From Candidatus Tenebribacter davisii (GTDB lineage: Bacteria; Cloacimonadota; Cloacimonadia; Cloacimonadales; TCS61): a DNA stretch of 64,000 nucleotides. Positions 50,903 through 59,695 of this stretch are shown piece by piece. The DNA is taken from positions 21,537 through 85,536 of the forward strand of contig JAVCCH010000194.1 in the NCBI GenBank assembly GCA_030765535.1, in the 5' to 3' direction. The position numbers and the translations under genes are program-made. The notes beneath the pieces are model-generated. The model was not told the DNA's origin. It was given only the letters and a program-made list of their open reading frames with translations, and did not search any database. The number at the start of each line of letters is the position of its first letter. The first letter of the stretch is position 1.

Positions 50903-52270
50903 ATGTTAGGAAGAACCAAGAAGATCCATTTTGTTGGAATTGGTGGAATTGGAATGAGTGGAATTGCCGAATTGCTTTTAAACCAAGGTTTTGAAATTAG
51001 TGGTTCTGATATGCAGTTATCTAAGATCACAAAACATTTAGCTTCTATAGGCGCTAAAATAACCGAAGGACACTCTTCAAATCTGATCATGGATGCAGAT
51101 GTAGTTGTCAAATCTTCCGCTGTAAAGAATGATAATCCGGAAATAGCTACAGCTCTTTCGCAAAAAATCCCGGTAATCCGAAGAGCAGAAATGTTATCTG
51201 AGATCATGAGGATGAGCTATGGTATAGGTATTGCCGGTACTCATGGGAAAACATCTACTACTTCAATGGTAGGTAGTGTACTGTCTGCTGCCAAGTTGGA
51301 TCCTACAGTAATTGTAGGTGGAATTGTAAAAAATTATGGCTCAAATAATTTACTTGGTTCAGGTAAATATATCGTGGTAGAAGCTGATGAATTCGATCGT
51401 TCTTTCCTCACTCTTAGTCCAATAATAGCTGGTATCACAAATATTGAAGCAGATCATCTGGATTGTTACTCAAACTTGGAAGGAGTAAAAGATGCATTTA
51501 TTGAATATGCTAATAAAGTACCTTTTTTTGGAAGTGTGATCGCTTGCCTTGATGATTCCGGTGTTCAATCTATAATACCTGATATAAATAAAGAAATTTT
51601 CACATACGGTCTTTCTAAACAGGCTAATGTGAGAGCTGATAACATTATTCAAAAAGATTTTAAATCGAGCTATGATGCAATTTATAATGGGAAAAAACTT
51701 GGAAACATTGAACTAAACGTAATGGGAAATCATAATATGCTCAATTCACTGCTGGCTGTATCGATTGGTTTAGAACTTGAAATTCCATTTTCTTCCATTA
51801 AAAAAGGGTTGAAAGACTATAATGGTGTTTTTCGTAGATTCGAGTTTAAAGGAGTAAAGGACGGAATTTCAGTTTATGATGATTATGCACATCATCCTAC
51901 TGAGATCGAAGCTACCTTAAATGGTGTAAAGGATAACACTGATAAACGAATTGTAGTAGTATTCCAACCACATCTGTATTCTAGAACAAGAGATTTTTAT
52001 AAAGAATTTGGACGTGCTTTTTTTCACTCCGATGTTCTGCTGATAGCACCAATTTATCCTGCCAGAGAAAAATCGATCCCTGGAGTAACCGGAAAGCTGA
52101 TTGCGGATGCAGCTATACAATCCGGACATAAAAATGTTCATTTCATTCAATCGAACGACGACATTGTGAAAATGTTAAAAAAAGTATCAAAACCGGACGA
52201 TATTTTAATCAGTATGGGTGCCGGCAGTATCTATAAATTTGCAGAAAAATTCTTAAATGAGAAAATTTAA
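50903..52270 (+). CDS. murC: UDP-N-acetylmuramate-L-alanine ligase
   Basis: A 455-residue Mur ligase adding the first amino acid. HFVGIGGIGMSGIAELL is the family N-terminus, GIAGTHGKTSTTSMV the P-loop, then EADEFDRSFL and DDYAHHPTEIEATL. AAGGAG precedes the ATG. Mpl has a similar layout, but position next to murB supports MurC. Confidence 0.96.
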   Translation: MLGRTKKIHFVGIGGIGMSGIAELLLNQGFEISGSDMQLSKITKHLASIGAKITEGHSSNLIMDADVVVKSSAVKNDNPEIATALSQKIPVIRRAEMLSEIMRMSYGIGIAGTHGKTSTTSMVGSVLSAAKLDPTVIVGGIVKNYGSNNLLGSGKYIVVEADEFDRSFLTLSPIIAGITNIEADHLDCYSNLEGVKDAFIEYANKVPFFGSVIACLDDSGVQSIIPDINKEIFTYGLSKQANVRADNIIQKDFKSSYDAIYNGKKLGNIELNVMGNHNMLNSLLAVSIGLELEIPFSSIKKGLKDYNGVFRRFEFKGVKDGISVYDDYAHHPTEIEATLNGVKDNTDKRIVVVFQPHLYSRTRDFYKEFGRAFFHSDVLLIAPIYPAREKSIPGVTGKLIADAAIQSGHKNVHFIQSNDDIVKMLKKVSKPDDILISMGAGSIYKFAEKFLNEKI

Positions 52271-52289
52271 TTTGAGTAAAAAGGAAAAA

Positions 52290-53159
52290 ATGTTTGACAG
52301 TAAAATGCTAACTTCGTTTGTTATAAAGAGTTCCTTATGTAAATATTCCAACATGAAGATTGGTGGTAAGGCCACCTATCTTCTAGCTCCACATAGTCTT
52401 AGTGATTTGTCTTCAATACTCGTGGAAGCGAATTCTTTGGGTTTGAAGATTCTTCCGGTTGGTGGAGGTTCAAATATTTTATTTGGAAATGTTGGAAATA
52501 GAGTGATTATTTTGGATGCTTATCTTCCTGAACTTTTTGAAGTTGATAATGAAACAGTTATCGCTTCTTCTAATCAGAAGATCAGTTCATTTATCGATAT
52601 GTGTGCTCAGTATGAATTAGGTGGTCTAGAATTCATTGCCGGGATTCCGGCACATATTGGCGGAGCAATTCACATGAATGCCGGAGCTTTCGGAAAATGT
52701 ATTTTTGATTATTTATTATGGGTGGAATATATTGATAAGCATGGTAAAATTAATAAAATTGATTTTAAAAGCATAAAATTTGGTTATCGAACTACATCAA
52801 TAGATGGATTTATAACCAAAGCAGCTTTTAATATGGAGAAGAAAACAAAAGAGCAGATAATTGCAGACAAGAAAGATATTATTTCCAAGAGATTGGAGCG
52901 ACATCCTTATGATTACCCGAGTTTGGGAAGTACATTTAAAAATCCGGCAGGGAAATATGCTGGAAAATTGATCGAAGAGTGTGGGTTGAAAGGGCTACAG
53001 CAAGGCGGTGCTGAGATCAGCAAAAAGCATGCTAATTTCATTATCAATAAAGGCAGTGCCACTTTTGAGGAAGTAATTGAGTTGATCAATATTATTCAAG
53101 AGACTGTCAGCAGAGAAAAAGGTATTAATCTTGAATTAGAGGTTAAGGTAATAAATTAA
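52290..53159 (+). CDS. murB: UDP-N-acetylenolpyruvoylglucosamine reductase
   Basis: About 289 residues. An FAD-binding enzyme that reduces enolpyruvyl-UDP-GlcNAc. The FAD loop is PVGGGSNILFG, followed by FIAGIPAHIGGAIHMNAGAFG and the type II signature YRTTSIDG. PSLGSTFKNPAGKYAGKLIE and GAEISKKHANFIIN give the Ser/Glu acid region. ATG 52290 is preferred since AAGGA lies five bases upstream; ATG 52257 within the end of murC has none. The stop overlaps ftsQ as TAATG. Confidence 0.95.
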   Translation: MFDSKMLTSFVIKSSLCKYSNMKIGGKATYLLAPHSLSDLSSILVEANSLGLKILPVGGGSNILFGNVGNRVIILDAYLPELFEVDNETVIASSNQKISSFIDMCAQYELGGLEFIAGIPAHIGGAIHMNAGAFGKCIFDYLLWVEYIDKHGKINKIDFKSIKFGYRTTSIDGFITKAAFNMEKKTKEQIIADKKDIISKRLERHPYDYPSLGSTFKNPAGKYAGKLIEECGLKGLQQGGAEISKKHANFIINKGSATFEEVIELINIIQETVSREKGINLELEVKVIN

Positions 53160-53908
53160 TGAAAAAAAAATCCGGTTCCAGCAGATATTTCTTTTTCTTC
53201 ATTGTATTGGTTGCAATGATGTATGGAATTTATTTTGGGATCAACAGCTTGTTCATGAAACTGGATATGTTCCGAATAAAATCAATTGAGATTGTGGGAA
53301 ACGAAATTTTAGAAACTGATTTTCTTAAGAATATCTGCAATGATTTTATAAATATTAATATGTATACGATCTCAAAAAAAGATGTTTTACTGAAATATGA
53401 AAATATCGTTCGGATCAAAGATATAAAAATATCCAAAATTTTCCCAAATAAGTTGAAAATAATAATAAGTGAAAAAAAGGGTGAGTTCTTTATCAGAACA
53501 GAAAATGGCTCATTCTTCCCTATTGATAAAGACAGGATTGTTTTAGATAATGTTAATTTTTATGAGGATGAAGTTCTTCCGATAATTGGCAGTAAAATTC
53601 CTGACGATAAGATCACAATAGGAAAAATTGTGAAGGATGAACTTATTGAGAAAGTTTTTTCCTTAAAAGATCAATTTGCAAAGGTTGATCCGAATTTTAT
53701 TGATTGCATATCAGAGTTTTACCTAAAAGGTGAAAACCTGGTATTAGTTAATGCTAATATTGGATACAATATAGTACTGGGAGATGATGAGATAGAGGAA
53801 AAACTGAAAAAGCTTATTTTCCTGGAACAAAATCGGATATTTGAAAGAGGTACCACAATAGACCTGAGATACAAAGATCAGCTTGTGATAAGATCGGAGG
53901 AGTTATGA
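53159..53908 (+). CDS. ftsQ: Cell division protein FtsQ/DivIB
   Basis: A 249-residue bitopic protein: short basic N-terminus, one TM helix (about 11-30), then a POTRA domain (about 40-110, MFRIKSIEIVGNEILETDF) and a beta-rich FtsQ domain containing ISKIFPNKLKIIISEKKG. It belongs to the FtsQLB complex. The identification combines topology, the POTRA pattern and position before ftsA. Confidence 0.9.
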   Translation: MKKKSGSSRYFFFFIVLVAMMYGIYFGINSLFMKLDMFRIKSIEIVGNEILETDFLKNICNDFININMYTISKKDVLLKYENIVRIKDIKISKIFPNKLKIIISEKKGEFFIRTENGSFFPIDKDRIVLDNVNFYEDEVLPIIGSKIPDDKITIGKIVKDELIEKVFSLKDQFAKVDPNFIDCISEFYLKGENLVLVNANIGYNIVLGDDEIEEKLKKLIFLEQNRIFERGTTIDLRYKDQLVIRSEEL

Positions 53909-55170
53909 AGATTGGGCAAGTAATTACAGCAATAGATATTGGTACGACCAAGATCTGTGTTATTATTTCACAAATTAATGAAGAAAATAAATTAGAAGTT
54001 AAAGGTATTGGTACAAGCGAATCCAATGGTATGGTCAATGGTATTGTTGTAGATATCATGAAAGCTTCAAAATCTATGAGCAACGCAATTAACGAAGCCG
54101 AAGAAATGGCTACTTTCAAAGCTAAGAATATTTATGTTGGCATTGCTGGTGAACATATAAAAAGCCAAAATACTATTGGGCGTATTTCATTAACCTCAGG
54201 TGCACATCCTTGTGATATTGACCAGCAACATGTCGATAATGTAATTTCTAATTCAAAAAACAATGTGAAAATACAGCAGGGAAACGAGAGATTAGAGATC
54301 ATACATGCAATTCCACAATATTATAAAATAGATGATCAGGATGGAATAATGAATCCAGTTAATATGAGCGGATTCAACCTTTCAGCACATGTTCACATTG
54401 TCATGGCGGATATTAATGCACTTAGAAATATAAATAAATGTATTGAAATTGCAGGATACAAAGTTGAACAAACATATTTAGAACCAATTGCATCTTCACA
54501 TGCAGTTCTTGATAGCGTAGAAAAAGATCTCGGATCTATAATAATTGATATTGGTGGCGGCACAACGGATATCGCCATTTTTTATAAAGATAGTATAAGA
54601 TTTAGTGCTGTTCTACCTATTGGCGGTAAGAATATAACTCACGACCTTTCAGTTGGGTTACATACTTCACCACAGAATGCAGAAAAGCTCAAGATCGAAT
54701 TAGGCAACTCACTTTCCGCGAAAGTACCAGCCGATAAGATCATCGAAATAGAGGGTATTGGTGGTAGAGAAACCAAGAAGAAAAAACTGAAATATATGTC
54801 AGAGATCATAGAAGCAAGGATGAGAGAGATATTTGAAGGTGCTTATAGAATACTGAATGAGCATCATGACCTTAGTTTAATTTCAGCAGGATTAGTGTTA
54901 ACCGGCGGAGCTTCCCTGTTAAGAGATTCTTCTGCTCTGGCTGATCAAATCTTCAATATGCCTACAAAGATCGGTTATCCTAATCTCTCAGAGCTGGCAG
55001 GTCCTACTGAAAGACTTGAAAATCCAAAATATGCTACTAGTGTAGGAATTTTATATTACGTTTATGATGAGCTTAAAAATAGAGATGATAAGATCAGTAG
55101 TATAAAGATCGGAAATTCATTTTCCACTTTCTGGCAGAAATGTAAAGATGCATTTAAAGATTATTTTTAG
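53905..55170 (+). CDS. ftsA: Cell division protein FtsA
   Basis: A 421-residue actin-like protein. The phosphate-1 motif is AIDIGTTKICVIIS, the 1C domain follows, phosphate-2 is IIIDIGGGTTDIAIF, and the adenosine motif is LVLTGGASLL. The C-terminal amphipathic helix that tethers FtsZ to the membrane is FWQKCKDAFKDYF. Overlaps ftsQ by ATGA. Confidence 0.96.
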   Translation: MKIGQVITAIDIGTTKICVIISQINEENKLEVKGIGTSESNGMVNGIVVDIMKASKSMSNAINEAEEMATFKAKNIYVGIAGEHIKSQNTIGRISLTSGAHPCDIDQQHVDNVISNSKNNVKIQQGNERLEIIHAIPQYYKIDDQDGIMNPVNMSGFNLSAHVHIVMADINALRNINKCIEIAGYKVEQTYLEPIASSHAVLDSVEKDLGSIIIDIGGGTTDIAIFYKDSIRFSAVLPIGGKNITHDLSVGLHTSPQNAEKLKIELGNSLSAKVPADKIIEIEGIGGRETKKKKLKYMSEIIEARMREIFEGAYRILNEHHDLSLISAGLVLTGGASLLRDSSALADQIFNMPTKIGYPNLSELAGPTERLENPKYATSVGILYYVYDELKNRDDKISSIKIGNSFSTFWQKCKDAFKDYF

Positions 55171-55200
55171 AATAAAAATTAGTTTATTTTCGGAGGATAT

Positions 55201-56355
55201 ATGTTAGAATTAGACCTTAATCATGATGAGATACCTTTTGGTACACATATCAAGATCATCGGTGTTGGTGGTGCTGGCGGAAATGCAGTTGATACAATGA
55301 TCGAATATAACTTAGCCGGTGTGGAATTTGCCGTGGCAAATACTAATATCCTCGATTTGAAGAAATCAAAAGCAAAAATAAAACTACAGCTTGGTAAAGA
55401 GCTAACCAAAGGTCTTGGAGCTGGTGCTAATCCGGATGTTGGTCGAAAAGCTGCAGAAGAATCACGCGAGGATATTAAAAATGTACTCAAGGATACGGAC
55501 CTGCTTTTTATCGCTGCCGGTATGGGTGGTGGAACCGGTACAGGAGCAACACCCGTAATTACCTCTCTGGCCCGTGAAATGGGAATTCTTACAATTGCTA
55601 TTGTGAGTAGACCATTTAAAGGTGAAGGCAAAAAGCGTATGGTCTACGCGGAAAATGGTATTACAAAACTTCGTGAAAATATCGACACTCTTATTGTTAT
55701 TCCTAACGAAAAATTGAATGAGATATATCCTGATATGACAGTTATCAACGCTTTTAAAAAGGCAGACAATGTACTATATGATGCGGCTAAAGCAATTTCC
55801 GATATAATTCACTTCAGCGGCTATATTAATGTTGATTTCGCTGATGTACAAACTGTAATGCAGAATCGTGGATTAGCAATAATGGGTACTGGAATTGGTG
55901 ATGGAGATCAACGCGCTGTAGATGCTGCACAAAGTGCAATGAACAATCCTTTACTTGCTGATATTTCTGTTGAAAATGCCAAGGGTATACTTATTAATAT
56001 AACAGCAGGAAAAGATTTTAAAATGGATGAATTTGAAGTCATTACAAATGAGATCGTGAAGCAGACTGGAGATGATGGAGATATAATTACAGGAATTATT
56101 CTGGATGATGCAATGGAAGGTAAAATTAAGGTAACCTTGATCACAACAGGTATTGATACTCCAAATACATCAGTGTATGAACGAGAAACTTTAATTTATG
56201 ATAAAGAAGATAATTCTGAAGATATAAATAGTACTTTACAGAGAATAAGAAAAACTGACTCATTAAATTTAAATAGACAAACCAGCGAAAAGAGCAGAGT
56301 ATTTCCTGATAAACAAATGGAAATTCCTGCTTTCTTAAGAAAATTCTCTAATTAA
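55201..56355 (+). CDS. ftsZ: Cell division protein FtsZ
   Basis: A 384-residue tubulin-like GTPase. IKIIGVGGAGGNAVDTMIE is the N-terminus, the tubulin signature is GMGGGTGTGATPVI, the T7 loop is NVDFADVQTVM, and the C-terminal peptide IPAFLRKF that binds FtsA is intact. A variable linker of about 50 residues precedes it. GGAGG lies seven bases before the ATG. Confidence 0.97.
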   Translation: MLELDLNHDEIPFGTHIKIIGVGGAGGNAVDTMIEYNLAGVEFAVANTNILDLKKSKAKIKLQLGKELTKGLGAGANPDVGRKAAEESREDIKNVLKDTDLLFIAAGMGGGTGTGATPVITSLAREMGILTIAIVSRPFKGEGKKRMVYAENGITKLRENIDTLIVIPNEKLNEIYPDMTVINAFKKADNVLYDAAKAISDIIHFSGYINVDFADVQTVMQNRGLAIMGTGIGDGDQRAVDAAQSAMNNPLLADISVENAKGILINITAGKDFKMDEFEVITNEIVKQTGDDGDIITGIILDDAMEGKIKVTLITTGIDTPNTSVYERETLIYDKEDNSEDINSTLQRIRKTDSLNLNRQTSEKSRVFPDKQMEIPAFLRKFSN

Positions 56356-56377
56356 TATTTTGATCTCTGGTGAGTAG

Positions 56378-57649
56378 ATGACATATTTAGAAATCTATAA
56401 TGTATTAAAAAGCAAATTTAATTTAACAGATGATAAGATCGATATTCCAGAATTGGGAACCAGAGTTATAAATTTACCATTTGAATCATTCAACCATACA
56501 CTGCTGCCAGGAGAAGAGTCATATCAATGTAATGAACATAATACAAAATTTGATATAACCTACGATCTCTCCAGCAAGGTTAATGCTCCGCACTTGAATG
56601 AGATCATTGAGAGATCTGATTCGAAAATTAAAGAAAATGTAAATTTTAAGTATAGCATTTTTACTCCAATTGAAATTAAAAAAAATAAAAAAACTGAAAA
56701 AATTAAAATTAAAAAAATTAAAACTAATGGCGTTATTATTCTATTGCACGGTCTTAATGAAAAAGATTGGAATAAATACCTGCCCTGGGCTTATAAATTA
56801 ATGGAATCGACCGGGAAACAGGTTATTCTCTTCCCCATTGCTTTTCATATGAATAGAACTCCAGTTAAATGGACTGATCCAAGATTCCTGAGATTAGCAA
56901 ATAAAGAGAGGAAAGTGATCTTTCCTAAAGTAGCAAATTCATCATTCGCCAACATCGCTCTTAGTGCACGTCTTCAATTTCATCCTCAAAGATTTTTATG
57001 GTCAGGACTTCAATCATTCCATGATGTAATGCAGCTTATCCATGAGATCAGATCCGGTTTGCATCCACAGATCAAAAAGAAAACTTCGATAGATTTCTTT
57101 GCATATTCTATCGGCTCATTCCTGGCTAACATCATATTAATGACAAATTCATACAATTATCTTTCAAAATCGAGATTATTTCATTTCTGTGGTGGGCCTA
57201 CCCTGAACCGGATGAATGCAGCCTCAAAGTATATCATGGATAGTGAAGCTAATATTTCTGTTTACTCTTTCTATATTGAACGCTTAGAAGAAGAATTAAA
57301 AAAAGATGAACGGCTTAAACATTATTTCAGTAATCTTCATCCCGTAGGAAATTATTTTAAAAGTATGCTGGAATTTCATAAAATGCAGGAATTCAGGGAA
57401 AAGCGATTTAAAGAATTAAATAAAAATATCTGTGCTTTAGCTCTTAAAAAAGACTATGTAGTTCCTCCTTCTGAAGTTATTAATACTTTAAAAGGTTCAG
57501 ATCAAAAAATCCCCATAAAAGTTAAGATCATGGATTTTAACTATAAATATGATCATGTGATCCCTTTCCCACCAACCAAAAAACTTGAGAAGGAAGTGGA
57601 TAAAAGTTTCAATCGAGTTTTCCGTTATGCAGCAAAACATTTAAAGTAA
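56378..57649 (+). CDS. Alpha/beta hydrolase-like protein (DUF6051-like)
   Basis: A 423-residue cytoplasmic protein. The core has VIILLHGLNEKDW (oxyanion-side strand), a nucleophile elbow FFAYSIGSFLA (S in Y-S-I-G) and a late KYDHVIPFPP His. This triad layout is that of an alpha/beta hydrolase. The N-terminal 100 residues and lysine-rich linker are unlike standard lipases and resemble the DUF6051 group. Substrate unknown. It follows ftsZ after 22 bases and may be co-transcribed. Confidence 0.65.
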   Translation: MTYLEIYNVLKSKFNLTDDKIDIPELGTRVINLPFESFNHTLLPGEESYQCNEHNTKFDITYDLSSKVNAPHLNEIIERSDSKIKENVNFKYSIFTPIEIKKNKKTEKIKIKKIKTNGVIILLHGLNEKDWNKYLPWAYKLMESTGKQVILFPIAFHMNRTPVKWTDPRFLRLANKERKVIFPKVANSSFANIALSARLQFHPQRFLWSGLQSFHDVMQLIHEIRSGLHPQIKKKTSIDFFAYSIGSFLANIILMTNSYNYLSKSRLFHFCGGPTLNRMNAASKYIMDSEANISVYSFYIERLEEELKKDERLKHYFSNLHPVGNYFKSMLEFHKMQEFREKRFKELNKNICALALKKDYVVPPSEVINTLKGSDQKIPIKVKIMDFNYKYDHVIPFPPTKKLEKEVDKSFNRVFRYAAKHLK

Positions 57650-58093
57650 ATGAAAAATAGTGATCTGATCATTCGCCAGTTAAAACCTTCCGAATATGAT
57701 GTGCTGATCGATGTCTGGACCAGATCATCACTTCCTTTCAAACCTGAGGGTAGAGATACAAAAGAAAATATCTTAGACCAATTGAAGATCAATAATAACC
57801 GTTTCTTTGTGGCTGTCGTGGATAATGAACTTGTCGGTGCAATTATAGCAAGCCATAATGGACGTAAGGGTTGGATCAACCGACTGGCGGTTTTACCTGA
57901 ATTCAGAGAAAAGGGAATTGCAGCAGCTTTGATCAAAAAATCTGAAGAATTTTTTCTTTCTAACAATATTAAAATATTTGCCTGCCTCATAGAAGACTGG
58001 AACGAACAATCAATGAGATATTTTTTGAATAAAGATTATACTGAACACAAAGATATTATTTATTTCACAAAAAAGATCGGACCAGAAATATAA
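57650..58093 (+). CDS. GNAT-family N-acetyltransferase
   Basis: A 147-residue acetyltransferase. RLAVLPEFREKGIAAALIKK holds the acetyl-CoA pyrophosphate-binding loop (R/Q-x-x-G-x-A pattern), preceded by FFVAVVDNELVGAII. The acceptor substrate is unknown. Its ATG follows the hydrolase stop with no gap. Confidence 0.88.
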   Translation: MKNSDLIIRQLKPSEYDVLIDVWTRSSLPFKPEGRDTKENILDQLKINNNRFFVAVVDNELVGAIIASHNGRKGWINRLAVLPEFREKGIAAALIKKSEEFFLSNNIKIFACLIEDWNEQSMRYFLNKDYTEHKDIIYFTKKIGPEI

Positions 58094-58167
58094 ATAATAA
58101 TTACTTGCAAATAATTGTATCATCAATTTTTTTTACTTATGAATTTAGTAATTTTTAGGAGTAATAA

Positions 58168-58557
58168 ATGGCAGAGATAAGAATAACTATCTCAGAAATT
58201 ATAGATGTTTGCATCGCAAATAACTTGATCCCTGATTCGATCTCAGGTATTGAAATATCAGGTGAGCATATTAAATTTCGCTATAAGAGCAAAAAACCGG
58301 TTTCTACTCAGATTGATTTAGAAATAAATTACCAAGACTACAGCAATGGTATGATCTTTTTAGAAGTACAAACCAATTGGATAGTGGATAAGTTCTTACG
58401 TTTTAAGAAGTTTCCAAGTACACAATACATTCAGTATGAACATCCGGTTATCACTTTTTATTTACAGCAATTCCTTACTGATAATTTAAAAATTTTACAC
58501 ATTGAGTATATGAATTTTAGTAATGGATCTTTCAAAATAAAAACATTTAACGAATAA
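58168..58557 (+). CDS. Uncharacterised 129-residue protein
   Basis: A soluble protein without a signal peptide, TM segment or conserved motif that I recognise. It is alternating beta/alpha and begins MAEIRITISEIIDVCIAN. TAGGAG precedes the ATG. It lies alone between the acetyltransferase and the hairpin repeats. Confidence 0.6.
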   Translation: MAEIRITISEIIDVCIANNLIPDSISGIEISGEHIKFRYKSKKPVSTQIDLEINYQDYSNGMIFLEVQTNWIVDKFLRFKKFPSTQYIQYEHPVITFYLQQFLTDNLKILHIEYMNFSNGSFKIKTFNE

Positions 58558-58563
58558 AACATA

Positions 58564-58664
58564 GAATCGTTTGCCATGCAAGCCGATTCTTAAAAGAATG
58601 GAATCGTTTACTGAAGTAAACCGATTCTTAAAAAGATGGAATCGTTTGCCATCCAAGCCGATTC
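58564..58664 (+). repeat. Three tandem hairpin repeats upstream of FKBP gene
   Basis: Three 37-38 base units at 58564, 58601 and 58639, each a 26-27 base stem-loop with GAATCG on the left and CGATTC on the right. The inner stem covaries: TTTGC/GCAAG in unit 1 and TTTAC/GTAAA in unit 2, which argues for selection on structure. Unit 3 ends where the FKBP ribosome-binding site begins. Confidence 0.88.
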
Positions 58665-58679
58665 TTAATAGGAGATAAA

Positions 58680-59501
58680 ATGAAAAAAGTATTAATGCTT
58701 ATATTTATCGTAGCAATAATTTCGATGACAGTAATTAGTTGTTCAAAGAATGTAATTATTGATCCAAAAGGAGATAAGATGAATTATACAAAGACAGATT
58801 CCGGATTGGAATATATAATTACCGAGAAAGGAAGAGGTGTGAAGGCAACTGCAGGAAGCAGAGTAAAAGTACACTATACTGGGAAACTGGAAGATGGCAC
58901 AAAATTTGACAGCTCCTTAGATAGAGGTGAACCATTTGTATTTGAACTTGGAGCCGGACAGGTTATCAAGGGCTGGGATGAAGGTATTGCCTTAATGTAT
59001 GTTGGAGATAAAGCAATTTTTAGAATTCCACCGCAGTTAGGCTATGGAGAAAGAGGTGCAGGTGGTGTAATTCCTCCTAATGCTACATTAATTTTTGAAG
59101 TTGAATTACTTGAGTTAATACAAGCTATTAAGGTCGAGAAATTTGATACTAAAGATAAAGTTTCTTCTAAAACAGCATCAGGTTTAAAATTTATTTTAGT
59201 TGAGGAAGGCAACGGTATCAAAGCAGCTGCAGGTAATACTGTAAGTGTCCATTATTCGGGCTATCTGGAAGATGGTACTATGTTCGATTCATCTGTGAAA
59301 AGAAATCAACCATTCAAATTTGTTTTAGGAATGGGGAAAGTTATCAAAGGCTGGGACGAAGGCATTGCTTTGATGAAAGAAGGTGATAAAGTACGATTGA
59401 TCATCCCGGCAAATTTAGGTTATGGTGAAAGAGGTGCAGGCGGAGTAATCCCACCCAATGCAACACTAATTTTTGATGTGGAGCTATTAGAAGTAAAATA
59501 G
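58680..59501 (+). CDS. Double FKBP-type peptidyl-prolyl isomerase lipoprotein
   Basis: A 273-residue protein with a lipoprotein signal peptide (VISCS, Cys about 21). Two FKBP domains lie at about 38-142 and 165-272. Each contains HY(T/S)G(K/Y)LEDGT-x-FDSS and GYGERGAGGVIPPNATLIF; the two share long identical stretches, so this is an internal duplication. It catalyses prolyl cis-trans isomerisation and is predicted to fold envelope proteins in the periplasm. GGAG is ten bases from the start codon, immediately after the third hairpin repeat. Confidence 0.93.
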   Translation: MKKVLMLIFIVAIISMTVISCSKNVIIDPKGDKMNYTKTDSGLEYIITEKGRGVKATAGSRVKVHYTGKLEDGTKFDSSLDRGEPFVFELGAGQVIKGWDEGIALMYVGDKAIFRIPPQLGYGERGAGGVIPPNATLIFEVELLELIQAIKVEKFDTKDKVSSKTASGLKFILVEEGNGIKAAAGNTVSVHYSGYLEDGTMFDSSVKRNQPFKFVLGMGKVIKGWDEGIALMKEGDKVRLIIPANLGYGERGAGGVIPPNATLIFDVELLEVK

Positions 59502-59581
59502 CTGCCTTAAATCTCTTAGGGAATCCTTTCCAAAAATTGGATAATATCATTCTCTCACCACACAGAGCAGCATAACCATTT

Positions 59582-59683
59582 GACGATCTACAAAGATAGG
59601 ATGAGGTGATCGAGAATATTACAAAATTTGCCAATGATGACTATGATCTTATAAATATTGTAGATCTGGATAAAGAATACTAA
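59582..59683 (+). pseudogene. Possible decayed gene fragment
   Basis: After the FKBP gene a 34-codon frame reads like coding sequence (DEVIENITKFANDDYDLINI, then VDLDKEY and a stop), but it is broken by a TAG at 59597 and has no start. The family is unknown; it may be the tail of a lost gene. Confidence 0.3.
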
Positions 59684-59695
59684 ACCAGCTTAATA

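Noticed and set aside
55221..55631. Minus-strand frame opposite ftsZ
   Set aside because: Ser/Pro/Ala-rich antisense shadow of ftsZ with no ribosome-binding site.
58564..58664. CRISPR array
   Set aside because: Only three units, no unique spacers, and each unit is itself a full hairpin; no cas genes are in the window.
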